Shown: positions 16,144 through 29,031 of the stretch, one piece after another
How positions within the stretch are numbered: position 1 is the stretch's first letter
How the letters are laid out: the number at the start of each line of letters is the position of its first letter
Assembly (NCBI GenBank): GCA_003221635.1
Contig: QHSR01000033.1
Location: forward strand, 1 to 50,357
Reading direction: 5' to 3'
DNA from: Candidatus Rokuibacteriota bacterium
GTDB taxonomy: Bacteria > Methylomirabilota > Methylomirabilia > Rokubacteriales > CSP1-6
DNA length: 50,357 bases
Program-made: the position numbers and the translations under genes
The notes under the pieces: model-generated
What the model saw: only the letters and a program-made list of their open reading frames with translations
The model's database searches: none
What the model was told of the DNA's origin: nothing

Positions 16144-17832
16144 ATGCTCCGCGAGATCCGGGTCCGTAACTTCGCCGTGATCGACGCCGTATCGGCCGCG
16201 TTCGGCCCCGGGCTCAACGTGCTCACCGGCGAGACGGGCGCCGGGAAATCCATGCTCATCGACGCGATCCTCCTGATCCGGGGCGCCCGCGCCCAGACCG
16301 ACGTGATCCGCGCCGACACCGAGACGGCGACCGTGGAGGCCGTGTTCGACATCGAGCCACAGGGCCCGGCGGCGGCGGTGCTCGACGGCGCCGGGCTCGG
16401 GCCGGACGGGGGCCAGCTCGTGATCCGCCGGGAGCTCGCCCACTCCGGGCGCCATCGCGCGTTCGTGAACGACTCGCCCGTGACCGTCGCACTGCTGGAG
16501 CGGCTGGGCGACCACCTGGTCGAAGTCCACGGCCAGCACGAGCACCAGCGCCTGCTGGAGGCGTCCCGCCAGCTCGACCTGCTGGATCGCTTCGCCGATG
16601 CCGAAGAGCTGCGCGACCGCGTGGGTGAGCTCTTCGCCAAGCATCGCGCGGCGCGCGCCGAAGTCGAGCGCGCGCGGGCGGCCGAGCGCGATCGCGCTCA
16701 GCGCGAAGACCTCCTCCGCTTTCAGCTCTCGGAGCTCGATGGCGCCCGTTTGCGGGCAGGCGAGGAGGACGAGTTGCGCGTGGAGCGCCGGCGGCTCCAG
16801 CACGCCGAGCGGCTGGCCGCGGGCCTCGCCGAGGCCGGAGGGCTGCTCAGCGACGACGAGGGCTCGGCGGCGAGCCGCCTGCACCGCACGGCGCGCCTCC
16901 TGCGCGAGCTCTCGCGGCTCGATCCGGCATTCACCGCGCCGGCCGACGCGGTGGACGGCGCCGGGGCGCTGATCGAGGACGCGCTGACGGCGATCCGTTC
17001 GCTGAGGGAGAACGTGACGATGGCGCCGGGCCGGCTCGAATCGGTGGACGAGCGCCTGGACGTCCTCACGCGTCTCAAGCGGAAGTACGGGGACACGGAG
17101 GCGGCGATGCTCTCGTTCCGGGAGGAGGCGGCGGTGGAGCTCGACCGCCTGGGTCGTCACGAGGAGCTCCTGGCCGAGCAGGAGCGAATGCTCGGCGAGC
17201 TGCGCGTGGAGCTCACGGAGGCGGCGGTAGCGCTCGCGGACCGGCGGCGCGCCGCGGCGGAACGACTCGCTGGGGAGACGGAGGGCGAGCTGCGACAACT
17301 CGGGATGGAGCGGGCCCGTTTCGAGATCTCCATCGAGCAGGCGCCGCTCGAGGACGTCGGACCGCGCGGGCTCGATCGGGTCGAGTTCCGCCTCTCGGCG
17401 AACCCGGGCGAGGACCCCCGGCCGCTCGCCCGGGTGGCATCGGGCGGCGAGCTCTCGCGCACGATGCTCGCGCTGAAGGCCGTTCTGGCGCGCGCCGACC
17501 GCGTGCCCACGATGATCTTCGACGAAGTGGACTCGGGCATCGGCGGGCGCGTCGCCGCGGTCGTCGCCCAAAAGCTTGCCAAGGCGGCCGAGGGGCGGCA
17601 GGTCCTCTGCGTGACGCACCTGGCGCCGATCGCGGCCCGCGCGGCACACCACGTCCGGGTGTCGAAGGGCGTGCGCGCGGGCCGGACACGCGTCAGCGCG
17701 GAGGTGCTGACCGGAGAGGCGCGCGTCGAGGAGGTCGCGCGCATGGTGGCAGGCGCGCGGGTCACCGAGACCGCGCGGGGTCACGCTCGCGAGCTTTTGG
17801 GGCGGCCGAGTCCGCGAACGCGCCCTGTATAA
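16144..17832 (+). CDS. recN: DNA repair protein RecN
   Basis: An SMC-like ATPase that acts early in double-strand break repair. Walker A is GETGAGKS (29-36). [12 protein letters not shown] is a RecN hallmark. Coiled-coil segments occupy the centre, and the C-terminal ATPase half has [20 protein letters not shown] (signature) and [12 protein letters not shown] (Walker B), then VTHLAPIAA. The length is 562, as usual. It starts 60 bases after nadK and its stop is 10 bases before secA. Confidence 0.96.
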   Translation: MLREIRVRNFAVIDAVSAAFGPGLNVLTGETGAGKSMLIDAILLIRGARAQTDVIRADTETATVEAVFDIEPQGPAAAVLDGAGLGPDGGQLVIRRELAHSGRHRAFVNDSPVTVALLERLGDHLVEVHGQHEHQRLLEASRQLDLLDRFADAEELRDRVGELFAKHRAARAEVERARAAERDRAQREDLLRFQLSELDGARLRAGEEDELRVERRRLQHAERLAAGLAEAGGLLSDDEGSAASRLHRTARLLRELSRLDPAFTAPADAVDGAGALIEDALTAIRSLRENVTMAPGRLESVDERLDVLTRLKRKYGDTEAAMLSFREEAAVELDRLGRHEELLAEQERMLGELRVELTEAAVALADRRRAAAERLAGETEGELRQLGMERARFEISIEQAPLEDVGPRGLDRVEFRLSANPGEDPRPLARVASGGELSRTMLALKAVLARADRVPTMIFDEVDSGIGGRVAAVVAQKLAKAAEGRQVLCVTHLAPIAARAAHHVRVSKGVRAGRTRVSAEVLTGEARVEEVARMVAGARVTETARGHARELLGRPSPRTRPV

Positions 17833-17842
17833 TGAGCACGTC

Positions 17843-20623
<2,781 letters not shown>

Positions 20624-20717
20624 AGAAGGGCGACATTTAGGGCTCTGGCTCGATAACACCCCCACGGCTGGTGCCTTTTTCTTTGGTCGTAATGGGTTGC
20701 CCGTGCTAGAAAACTTC

Positions 20718-23700
20718 ATGCGCCTCGAGTCCGTCGGGCTCCACGGCTTCAAGTCGTTCGCCGAGAGGACCGTCCTGAAGGTCACGCCCGGCATCACCGC
20801 CATCGTGGGTCCGAACGGATGCGGCAAGAGCAACATCTCGGAGTCCGTGCGCTGGGCGCTCGGCGAGCAGAGCGCGAAATCGCTTCGAGGCCAGTGCATG
20901 GAGGATTTGATCTTCCACGGCTCGGCATCGCGAAAGCCGGTCGGCTTCGCGGAGGTCGAGCTGACCTTCAGCAACGACGGTGTGCTCTCGGTGCCGTGGA
21001 CCGAGGTGTCGGTGAGCCGCCGCCTCTACCGGACTGGAGAGAGCGAGTACTTCCTCAACAAGAACCTGTCCCGCCTGCGCGACATCCTCGATCTCTTCGC
21101 CGGCACCGGCGCCAACCCGCGCGCGTACTCGGTGATGGATCAGGACAAGCTCAACCACGTGCTCACGGCGAAGCCGCAGGAGCGCCGGGTGTTCATCGAG
21201 GAGGCCGCCGGGATCGCGCGCTACAAGCAGCAGCGCAACGAGACCCAGGGCAAGCTCGACGCCACCCGCCAGAACCTCGTGCGCGTACGCGACGTCATGG
21301 ACGAGGTGCGCCGGCAGCTCGGCTCACTCGAGCGCCAGGCGAAGAAGGCGCAGCAGTACAAGGCGCTGCAGACGGAGAAGCGCGATCTGGGCCTGGCGCT
21401 GGTCGCCGCGGACTACGCCGGGCTCGCCGCCGAGGGCGAGCGCTTGAGCACCGAGCTGGTGCGCTTGCGCGACGGAGAGCAGGGTCTGCGCACGCGGATC
21501 GCGGCACTCGCCGCACGTGAGGCCCAGGCCAGGGAAGCCCTCCAGGGGAGCGAGCACCGCCTTTCCGACCTCCGCCAGGCGGTCTCCAAGGTGCAGGGAG
21601 AGCTCGAGAGGCTCCTGGAGCGCCGTGAGCAGATGGGGGTCCAGATCCGCGAGCTCGGCGCCGAGAGCGTACGCCTCGACGAGGAGGTCCGGGCGACCAC
21701 GGAGCGCCTGTCTTCCGTCGTCAGCGAACGCGAGGGAGTCCGTCTGGCGCTCCGCGACGGAGAGCAGCTCGTCGCGGACCGCGCGCGCGCGTCGGCAGAG
21801 TTCGAAGCCGCCGTCGAACGCCATCGAGCGGCCCTCGCCCTGGAACGCGACCACGCGGAGGCGCTCCGCCTCGAGCAAGCGCGGCTGGCGACCGAGCGTG
21901 TCGATCTCATGCGGAGCGCCGGCGAGTTGCGGGAGCGTGAAGCCCAGCTCGCGCGACGCGCCGAGCGGCTCGCCGCCGAGCTCGTCCAGGCCCGGGCCGA
22001 GGCCGACCGGCTCGTGGCCGACCGGGCCGCGCTAACGGTGGCGCGCGACCGGGCCGCCGCGGAGTTCGGCTCGCTCGAGGAGGAGCGTCGTCGGCTCGAC
22101 GCGCAGGAGGTCGACGAAGCACGCCGGCTGACGGAGGCCGAGGCACGGCTCGCCGACGCGCGCGTCGAGCTGGCCGTGCGGCGCTCGAGCTTCGAGGCGC
22201 TGTCCGAGCTCGAGCGCGCGCGCGAGGGTTACGGGGCCGGGGTCCGTGCCGTATTCGCCCAGGGCCGGAGCGCCGCGTTGCACGGCATGGTCGGTACCGT
22301 CGCGGATCTCCTGGAGGTCCCACCCGGGATGGAGCGCGCCATCGAAGCCGTGCTGGGCGAGCGGCTCCAGTGGGTGGTCGTGGAACGATTCGAGCACGCG
22401 CGGGCGGCCGTCGCCTACTTGCACGACCACGGGCTCGGGTCCGCGACCTTCTTGCCGATCGAACACCTGCCGGTGCCGGACGGGCCCGGGCCAGCGGACA
22501 ACGGCGTCCGCTGGGTGACCGGCAACGTCAGCGCGTCTACGCCACGCCTCGTCCACCATCTCCTCGGGCAGGTGGCGATCGTCGACCACCTCGACGAGGC
22601 CGAGGCACTGTGGCGCCGGAACGGCGTCGTCGCGACTTACGTCACGCCGGGTGGCGAGGTCCTCGGCCCGACGGGCCGGCTCCACGGCGGAGGTGACCAG
22701 GCAGCGAGCGCCAGCGAGCACTCCCTGCTGGCCCGCAAGCGGCAATTGCGCGAGCTCGAAGCGGAGGTCCACCGGCTCACCGCGGTCGTCGACGCGGGCC
22801 AGAGCGAGGTCACTACGCTCGGCGCCTCCGTCGCGGCTCTTCGAGAGCACCTCGCCGGGCTCGGACGGTCGGTGCAGGCGCGCCTGGCGGAGCGGCTGGC
22901 CGGCGAGAAGGATCTCGAGCGGGCCGGCCAGGAGCACGAGCGGGTGCAGCGCCACCTGGAAACCATCGAGACCGAGTCGCGGCAGGTCGCGCAGGAGGTC
23001 GAGGAGACGGCGACCACGCTCGCGCGGCTCACCCAGCGGATCGAGGTCGCGCGCGACGCCGAGGGAGCGCTCGAGGCGGCGGCCGCGAGGGTGCGAGACG
23101 CGATCGAGAGCGCGCAGGCGGACGAGACGGCGCTCGCCGCCGAGTTGACGGCGTGCCGCGTGGACCTCGCCTCCGCGACCGAGCGCGTCGAGGCGCTCGG
23201 CCGGGAGCGCTCACGGCTCGACGAGATCGAGCGCGACCTGGCGGAGCGCCTTGCCCAGGCGGGGCAGCGTCAGACCCAGCTCGCGGAGCGGCAAGCGTGG
23301 CTCGCCGACGAGCGGGAACGCACGGACCTGGCGGCGCACGAGGTCGCGGCGGAGCGCGACCGCATCGACGTCGATGCGCGGCGCGCGACGGAGCACCACG
23401 ACGGGCTGGCCGCCGAGCTCCACGCGGTCGAGCACGATTCGCGCGGCGCCGAGAGCGAGCTCGGGCGGCTGGTCGCCTCCGCCCACGAGATCGACATCCA
23501 TTCGACCGAGTGTCGCGTGCGGCGTGAAGAACTCGGGCAGGAGGCGTGGCGAGTCTACGGTGTCGATGCGCCCGCGCTCCTCGCCCGGCACGATCCGTCA
23601 CGGGATCTCGGGGGCGTCCGAGGTCGGGTCGCCGAGCTCGAGGAGCGCCTCGCCGCGATCGGTCCGGTGAATCTGGTCGCCGATGACGAGTACCGCGAGC

Positions 23701-24266
23701 TCGACGAGCGGCTGACGTTCCTTCGGACTCAGCACGACGACCTCACGGCTTCGCTCAAGGACCTCGAGAAGGCGCTGCGTGGAATGACGCGTACCGCGCA
23801 GGACCGGTTCGTCCAGGCATTCGCCGAGATCAACGGCCACTTCGGCCGGCTCTTCGAGCGGCTGTTCGAGGGGGGGCGGGCCGAGCTGAAGCTGGTCGAG
23901 GCCGAAGAAGGCGGCGACCCCCTCGACACCGGGGTCGAGCTCATGGCGCAGCCGCGCGGGAAGCGGCTCCAGGCCGTCACGCTGCTCTCGGGCGGAGAGC
24001 GGGCCCTCACCGGCCTGGCGCTCCTCTTCGCGATCTTCTACTTCCGGCCGAGCCCCTTTTGCGTCCTCGACGAGGTCGACGCTCCACTCGACGACGCAAA
24101 CATTTATCGCTTCCTGCGTGTCCTGAGGGAATTGACCGGTCAGACGCAGTTCCTGGTCATCACCCACAACCGGAAGACCATGGAGGCCGCCGATGTGCTC
24201 TATGGTGTGACTATGGAAGAGCCCGGCCTTTCGACCCTCGTCTCGGTCAACCTGAACGCTGAGTAA
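20718..24266 (+). CDS. smc: Chromosome partition protein SMC
   Basis: A structural maintenance ATPase that loads on DNA and extrudes loops for chromosome segregation. 1182 residues, normal for bacterial SMC. Walker A is GPNGCGKS (31-38). Long coiled coils flank a hinge at about 505-650 (GMVGTVADLLEVPPGMERAIEAVL). The C-terminal head has LLSGGERALTGLALLFAIF and FCVLDEVDAPLDDAN. The frame is open upstream to 20463, inside secA, but the family start MRLESVGLHGFKSF is at 20718. Its partners ScpA and ScpB are not in this window. Confidence 0.97.
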   Translation: MRLESVGLHGFKSFAERTVLKVTPGITAIVGPNGCGKSNISESVRWALGEQSAKSLRGQCMEDLIFHGSASRKPVGFAEVELTFSNDGVLSVPWTEVSVSRRLYRTGESEYFLNKNLSRLRDILDLFAGTGANPRAYSVMDQDKLNHVLTAKPQERRVFIEEAAGIARYKQQRNETQGKLDATRQNLVRVRDVMDEVRRQLGSLERQAKKAQQYKALQTEKRDLGLALVAADYAGLAAEGERLSTELVRLRDGEQGLRTRIAALAAREAQAREALQGSEHRLSDLRQAVSKVQGELERLLERREQMGVQIRELGAESVRLDEEVRATTERLSSVVSEREGVRLALRDGEQLVADRARASAEFEAAVERHRAALALERDHAEALRLEQARLATERVDLMRSAGELREREAQLARRAERLAAELVQARAEADRLVADRAALTVARDRAAAEFGSLEEERRRLDAQEVDEARRLTEAEARLADARVELAVRRSSFEALSELERAREGYGAGVRAVFAQGRSAALHGMVGTVADLLEVPPGMERAIEAVLGERLQWVVVERFEHARAAVAYLHDHGLGSATFLPIEHLPVPDGPGPADNGVRWVTGNVSASTPRLVHHLLGQVAIVDHLDEAEALWRRNGVVATYVTPGGEVLGPTGRLHGGGDQAASASEHSLLARKRQLRELEAEVHRLTAVVDAGQSEVTTLGASVAALREHLAGLGRSVQARLAERLAGEKDLERAGQEHERVQRHLETIETESRQVAQEVEETATTLARLTQRIEVARDAEGALEAAAARVRDAIESAQADETALAAELTACRVDLASATERVEALGRERSRLDEIERDLAERLAQAGQRQTQLAERQAWLADERERTDLAAHEVAAERDRIDVDARRATEHHDGLAAELHAVEHDSRGAESELGRLVASAHEIDIHSTECRVRREELGQEAWRVYGVDAPALLARHDPSRDLGGVRGRVAELEERLAAIGPVNLVADDEYRELDERLTFLRTQHDDLTASLKDLEKALRGMTRTAQDRFVQAFAEINGHFGRLFERLFEGGRAELKLVEAEEGGDPLDTGVELMAQPRGKRLQAVTLLSGGERALTGLALLFAIFYFRPSPFCVLDEVDAPLDDANIYRFLRVLRELTGQTQFLVITHNRKTMEAADVLYGVTMEEPGLSTLVSVNLNAE

Positions 24267-24305
24267 GTAGGTGAAGAAGCTGGCTGAGTAGGCTACGCTC
24301 GTAGT

Positions 24306-25244
24306 ATGCCAGCCGTCGGCGCATACCTACGGGACCTCCGTGAGCGCCAGGGGATCTCTCTCGATGAGCTTTCCCGGTCGACCCGCGTCCTCCACCACTA
24401 TCTGGAGGCGCTCGAGACGGATAACCTGGCGTCGCTCCCGGCGCCCGTCTTCACCAAGGGTTTCATCCGCGCATACTGCCAGGTGCTCGGTGTGTCCTCC
24501 GACGAGGCGATCGCTCTCTACGATCAGCGCTTGGCGCAGAGCCGCGGGCCTGTCAGGAGCCTCGCCGCGCCACCGCCCCCACCCCCGCCACCGCCCCCAC
24601 CCCCGCCCGAACACCACGCCCGCGTCGCCACTGACGAGCGACGCGAGGGTCGGGGCCGCAGCGCCGTTCTGATCAGCTTCGTGCTCCTCGTCGTTCTTGG
24701 CGCTGCCCTTTTCGCTGTTACCCTGGCGCTTCAGTCGGGACGGGAAAACGCGGACGGCGGCGGCTCGATCCATGTCATGGCTTCTCCGCCCCCCGAGTCG
24801 ATCCCCACTCCCTCGACCGAGCCAGTAGAGAGCGCGCCGGAGCAACCGCCGGTCGCTCCCCAGCCCGCGACGCAGCCGCCGAGCGGCCAACCCCGCGCAG
24901 GCGTCGCCGAGCGTCCCGCAGCCGCCCCGATGCTGATTCCACCAAGCGTCCCGGCGCCCGTCCCGGCGCCTCCTTCCACACGTGAAAGCGTCGTTTCGCC
25001 GTATCGGCTCGTGGCGCGCACGACGGAGACGACCTGGATACGCGTTCGCACCGAGGACGGGCGGACAAGCGAGGAGACGATCCCGGCTAACGAGGTGCGG
25101 CAGTGGGTATCCAACGGTCCCTTCGTCCTCACCATCGGCAACGCCGGAGGGGTGAGCCTTGAGCTCAACGGCCGGCCGGTTCCTCGGCTCGGCGCCCGTG
25201 GGGCGGTCATCACCCGATTGGTCCTGCCCGCGGACATCCAGTGA
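24306..25244 (+). CDS. RodZ-like membrane-anchored HTH protein
   Basis: RodZ family proteins tie the cell-shape machinery to the membrane. The N-terminal HTH domain (about 1-75: VGAYLRDLRERQGISLDELSRSTRV, APVFTKGFIRAYCQVL) is followed by a run of 13 prolines (89-101), one membrane helix (about 118-141), a Pro/Ala-rich periplasmic linker and a C-terminal beta domain. That domain (ETTWIRVRTEDGRTSEETIPANEVRQW) is of the DUF4115 type. 312 residues. It is placed between smc and ftsY. It overlaps ftsY by four bases. Confidence 0.82.
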   Translation: MPAVGAYLRDLRERQGISLDELSRSTRVLHHYLEALETDNLASLPAPVFTKGFIRAYCQVLGVSSDEAIALYDQRLAQSRGPVRSLAAPPPPPPPPPPPPPEHHARVATDERREGRGRSAVLISFVLLVVLGAALFAVTLALQSGRENADGGGSIHVMASPPPESIPTPSTEPVESAPEQPPVAPQPATQPPSGQPRAGVAERPAAAPMLIPPSVPAPVPAPPSTRESVVSPYRLVARTTETTWIRVRTEDGRTSEETIPANEVRQWVSNGPFVLTIGNAGGVSLELNGRPVPRLGARGAVITRLVLPADIQ

Positions 25245-26167
25245 AGTTCCTCTCGGGGCTGGGCGAGCGCCTCCGCGAGGGCCTCAGGCGGTCGCAGGAG
25301 TACCTCGCCGGGAGTCTCGGCGCGGTGCTGGAGACGGATCGCCCCGTCGACGATGCGTTGCTCGAGGAGCTGGAGGAACTGCTGATCGCCGCGGACCTGG
25401 GCGCTCCGATGGCCGCGGATTTCACCAACCGCGCGCGCGAAGAGGTCGTGTTCGGGACGGTGACCCGCGCCGGTCAGCTCAAGCCGCTCCTTCGTCGCTT
25501 CCTCATCGACACCCTCGCGCCGGCCGCCCAGCCGCTGAATCTCGATCACCGACCAGCCGTCGTGCTGCTCCTCGGCGTGAACGGCTCGGGCAAAACGACG
25601 ACCGCGGCGAAGCTGGCGGCCTCGCTCAAGGGTTCGGGCAAGCGCGTGCTGCTCGCGGCGGCCGACACGTTCCGCGCGGCGGCGATCGAGCAGCTCGAGC
25701 GCTGGGGTGAGCGCATCGAGGTCGAGGTCGTCCGACAGGCGGCGGGCTCCGACCCCGGAGCCGTCGTCTTCGACGCGGTCAAGGCCGCCACCGCCCGCGC
25801 CATGGACGTGCTGATCGTCGACACCGCGGGTCGGCTGCACACAAAGACGAACCTCATGGACGAGTTGGCGAAGCTCCGCCGCGTGATCGAGCGTCAGCTC
25901 CCCGGAGCGCCGCACGAGACACTGATGGTTCTCGACGCGCCGACCGGTCAGAACGGGTTCGCGCAGGCCCGCATGTTTCACGAGACGATCGGTCTCACCG
26001 GCGTGTGCCTGACCAAGCTCGACGGCACCGCCAAGGGCGGCATCGTCGTGCGCATCGTCCGCGAACTCAAGGTTCCCGTGAAGCTGATCGGCCTGGGGGA
26101 GCGCGTCGAGGATCTCCAGGCGTTCGATCCGCAGGCCTTCGTCGATGCGCTGGTGACCGAGGCATGA
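25241..26167 (+). CDS. ftsY: Signal recognition particle receptor FtsY
   Basis: A GTPase that docks SRP-ribosome complexes at the membrane. After a short amphipathic N-terminus the N domain (about 1-95) leads to the G domain with GVNGSGKTT (112-120), [21 protein letters not shown] and [10 protein letters not shown]. The usual DATTGQN is here DAPTGQN. 308 residues, with no long acidic A domain, as in many non-enteric bacteria. It starts with GTG in the GTGA overlap and its TGA overlaps the ribD ATG. Confidence 0.96.
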   Translation: MKFLSGLGERLREGLRRSQEYLAGSLGAVLETDRPVDDALLEELEELLIAADLGAPMAADFTNRAREEVVFGTVTRAGQLKPLLRRFLIDTLAPAAQPLNLDHRPAVVLLLGVNGSGKTTTAAKLAASLKGSGKRVLLAAADTFRAAAIEQLERWGERIEVEVVRQAAGSDPGAVVFDAVKAATARAMDVLIVDTAGRLHTKTNLMDELAKLRRVIERQLPGAPHETLMVLDAPTGQNGFAQARMFHETIGLTGVCLTKLDGTAKGGIVVRIVRELKVPVKLIGLGERVEDLQAFDPQAFVDALVTEA

Positions 26168-27288
26168 GCGGCGCGGAGGCGGCCGACCGACTCATGCGAC
26201 GGGCCCTCGAGCTGGCCGAGCGCGGCCGCGGGCTCACGTCGCCGAACCCGATGGTCGGGGCAGTCGTCGTCACGCCCGCGGGAGAGGTGGTCGGCGAGGG
26301 GTTCCATGCCAGGGCGGGCGCGCCGCATGCGGAGGTCGAGGCACTACGTGCGGCCGGGCCTCGAGCGCGCGGCGGGACGCTCTACGTGACGCTCGAACCG
26401 TGCGCCCATCAGGGGCGGACGCCCCCATGCGTCCCCACGATCGCTGCGGCGGGCGTCGCGCGCGTGGTCGTGGCCGTCGGGGATCCGAACCCCCTCGTCT
26501 CGGGGCGGGGCTTCGCCGAGCTCCAGCGCGCGGGAATCGAGATCGTCTCGGGCGTGGCGGCCGCGGACGCGGAGCGCCAGAACCGCGTTTTCCTGACCGC
26601 GATGCGCGAGCGCCGACCTCACGTCACGCTGAAGGCCGCCATGACGCTCGACGGCAAGATCGCCGACCTCCACGGCGCCTCGCGATGGATCACGGGTGAG
26701 CTCGCCCGCCGACACGCCCACCAGCTCCGCAGTGAAGCCGACGCGATCGTCGTCGGTGTCGGGACCGTGGTGCGCGATGATCCCGAGCTCACCGTGCGCC
26801 TGGGACGCCCATGGCCGCGCGAGCCACTGCGGATCGTGCTCGATACGGGGGCGCGGACTCCGCGCGAGGCCCGCGTGGTCCGGGCGGGGACGCCGAGCTG
26901 CGCGCTGATCGTCGTTGGCGCGAACGTCCCGGAGGAGCGCACCCGCGACCTCGCGGGCGCGGGGGCAACGATCGTGCGGTGCCGGACGCGGGACGGACGA
27001 GTAGATCTGGGAGCTCTCCTGAGCGAGCTCTTTACCCGTGAGGTCCGGGGGGTGCTCGTCGAGGGCGGGGGAGAGGTTCACGCGGCCTTCCTCGATGCGG
27101 GGCTGGTCGACCGCGTGGCGATGTACGTGGCCCCGCTCCTCGTCGGGGGACGAGACGCGACCCCCGTCGTCGGGGGTGTTGGACGGGAGCTCAAGAACGC
27201 CGTCCGGCTCGGCTCCTTCGCCGTCACCGGGCTGGGTGACGACCTCCTGATCGAGGCCGAGGTCCTCAGAGGGATGCCGGGCGGCTGA
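26164..27288 (+). CDS. ribD: Bifunctional riboflavin deaminase/reductase RibD
   Basis: It carries out the second and third steps from GTP to riboflavin: deamination of the pyrimidinone and reduction of its ribosyl group with NADPH. The deaminase zinc site is HAE (His55, Glu57) with PCAHQGRTPPC (Cys80, Cys89). The reductase half starts near 147 (VTLKAAMTLDGKIA) and has AIVVGVGTVVRDDPELTVR and VLVEGGGEVHAAF. 374 residues. It starts in the ATGA overlap with ftsY and ends in TGATG with ribE. Confidence 0.96.
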   Translation: MSGAEAADRLMRRALELAERGRGLTSPNPMVGAVVVTPAGEVVGEGFHARAGAPHAEVEALRAAGPRARGGTLYVTLEPCAHQGRTPPCVPTIAAAGVARVVVAVGDPNPLVSGRGFAELQRAGIEIVSGVAAADAERQNRVFLTAMRERRPHVTLKAAMTLDGKIADLHGASRWITGELARRHAHQLRSEADAIVVGVGTVVRDDPELTVRLGRPWPREPLRIVLDTGARTPREARVVRAGTPSCALIVVGANVPEERTRDLAGAGATIVRCRTRDGRVDLGALLSELFTREVRGVLVEGGGEVHAAFLDAGLVDRVAMYVAPLLVGGRDATPVVGGVGRELKNAVRLGSFAVTGLGDDLLIEAEVLRGMPGG

Positions 27289-27822
27289 TGTTCACCGGGA
27301 TCGTCGAGGAGGTCGGCTCGGTCCGGGCGATCAAGCTGAGCCCGCACGTCGCAACGCTCGAGGTCGACGCGGGCGTGACGGTCGAGGGGGCCGACGTCGG
27401 TGGCAGCATCGCGGTGAACGGCGTGTGCCTGACGGTGGTCGAGCGCCGCCCGGGTGGCTTCGCGTTCGAGATGGGTCCGGAAACCCTGGGCCGCACCGCG
27501 CTCTCCCGACTAGCCCCGGGTGACCCGGTGAATCTGGAACGGCCCCTGCGCTTCGGCGGCGCCCTCGGCGGGCACCTCGTCCTCGGCCATGCCGAGCCGC
27601 GAGCTCGAGCCGCTGCTGATTCCTCAGGGGTCGGTGGCGGTCGACGGTGTCAGCCTCACCGTGGCCGCGTTGGGGGAGCTGAGCTTCGAGGTGATGTTGA
27701 TCCCGCACACGCTGGCGGTGACGACGCTGGGACGGCTCAAGCCGGGGCAGGCGACGAACATCGAGGCGGACGTGATCGGTAAGTATCTGGTGCGCTCGCT
27801 GGCATTGAGGGGGACGACATGA
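27288..27822 (+). pseudogene. ribE: Riboflavin synthase RibE, broken by internal loss and frameshift
   Basis: Riboflavin synthase joins two lumazine molecules to give riboflavin. The first lumazine-binding barrel reads well: MFTGIVEEVGSV, VNGVCLTVVERRPGGFAFEMGPETLGRT, GGHLVLGH (ends at 27590). Directly after that His101 the frame turns to nonsense. The second barrel resumes one frame over at 27601 ([44 protein letters not shown]). Compared with the family, about 25 codons that join the barrels are missing and the remainder does not keep frame. The flanking rib genes are intact, so the lesion may be recent or an assembly error. Confidence 0.85.
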
Positions 27823-29030
27823 TCGCGTTTTCGGCCATCGAGGAGGGCATCGAGGAGATCCGACAAGGGCGCCTCCTCCTCGTCGTGGACGACGAGGATC
27901 GCGAGAACGAAGGCGACCTCGTGATGGCGGCCGACCGGGTCACGCCGGAAGCGGTGAACTTCATGGCGAAGCACGGCCGCGGCCTGATCTGCGTTCCCAT
28001 GCTCGGCGAGCGCCTGGACGAGCTCAAGATCTCGATGATGGTGTCCGACAACACCGCCCCCATGGGAACCGCGTTCACGGTCACCGTGGACGCGCGGCGG
28101 GGGGTCACGACCGGCACCTCCGCCTACGACCGCGCCGTCACGATTCGTACGCTCGTCGATCCCCTGATGCGCTCCGACGACCTGACCCGCCCCGGCCACA
28201 TCCTGCCGCTGCGGGCGATGCAGGGCGGAGTCCTTCGACGGGCGGGCCACACGGAAGCCGCGATCGATCTCGCCCGCCTGGCGGGCTGCTACCCGGCGGG
28301 GGTCATCTGCGAGGTCCTCGACGAGGACGGCAACATGGCGCGGGTGCCACAACTGACGGACCTTGCCCAGACCCACGGCCTCAAGATGATCACCATCAGG
28401 GACCTCATCGAGTACCGGATTCACAAGGAAAAGCTGGTGCGTCGGATCGCGACGACGAAGCTCCCGACGGAGTTCGGCGAATTCAGCGCGATCGCGTACG
28501 ACACCACGGTGGACAGCCGCGTGCCGCTCGCCCTGGTGATGGGCTCGGTGTCCGGCGACGAGCCCGTGCTCGTCCGCGTGCACTCCGAGTGCCTGACCGG
28601 AGACGTTTTCCGCTCACGTCGGTGCGACTGCGGGCTTCAGCTCGACAAGGCTCTCGCCCGGATCCAGGCCGAAGGGCGCGGGGTCTTCGTCTACATGCGG
28701 CAGGAGGGGCGCGGGATCGGGCTGCTCAACAAGATGCGCGCCTACGAGCTTCAGGACCAGGGCAAGGACACGGTCGAGGCCAACGCCGCGCTGGGCTTCC
28801 ACGCCGACCTTCGCGACTACGGCATCGGCGCCCAGATTCTCGTGGACCTCGGGGTCAAGAACCTGAAGCTCTTGACCAACAATCCGAAGAAGATCGTCGG
28901 GCTCGAGGGATACGGTCTTCACATCGCCGAGCGCGTACCCATCGAGATCCCGGCGACGGAGACCAACCGGAAGTACCTCAGCACGAAGCGTGACAAGCTC
29001 GGGCACCTCCTGTCGTCGCTGCCAGACTGA
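27819..29030 (+). CDS. ribBA: Bifunctional DHBP synthase/GTP cyclohydrolase II
   Basis: It makes both precursors of riboflavin: 3,4-dihydroxybutanone phosphate from ribulose-5-phosphate and diaminopyrimidine from GTP. The N-terminal RibB half has [31 protein letters not shown] and [10 protein letters not shown]. The RibA half (from about residue 207) has the zinc site [26 protein letters not shown] and LLTNNPKK. 403 residues, full length. Its ATG overlaps the ribE stop. Confidence 0.97.
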   Translation: MIAFSAIEEGIEEIRQGRLLLVVDDEDRENEGDLVMAADRVTPEAVNFMAKHGRGLICVPMLGERLDELKISMMVSDNTAPMGTAFTVTVDARRGVTTGTSAYDRAVTIRTLVDPLMRSDDLTRPGHILPLRAMQGGVLRRAGHTEAAIDLARLAGCYPAGVICEVLDEDGNMARVPQLTDLAQTHGLKMITIRDLIEYRIHKEKLVRRIATTKLPTEFGEFSAIAYDTTVDSRVPLALVMGSVSGDEPVLVRVHSECLTGDVFRSRRCDCGLQLDKALARIQAEGRGVFVYMRQEGRGIGLLNKMRAYELQDQGKDTVEANAALGFHADLRDYGIGAQILVDLGVKNLKLLTNNPKKIVGLEGYGLHIAERVPIEIPATETNRKYLSTKRDKLGHLLSSLPD

Positions 29031-29031
29031 C

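Noticed and set aside
17827-17842. TATAAT promoter for secA
   Set aside because: It overlaps the recN stop codon, lies about ten bases from the secA ATG and has no -35 box. The same word at the rhomboid stop (14461) also arises from stop-codon context.
20671-20681. Terminator after secA (CCTTTTTCTTT)
   Set aside because: A T-run is present, but the only stem before it is about four base pairs, too weak to claim.
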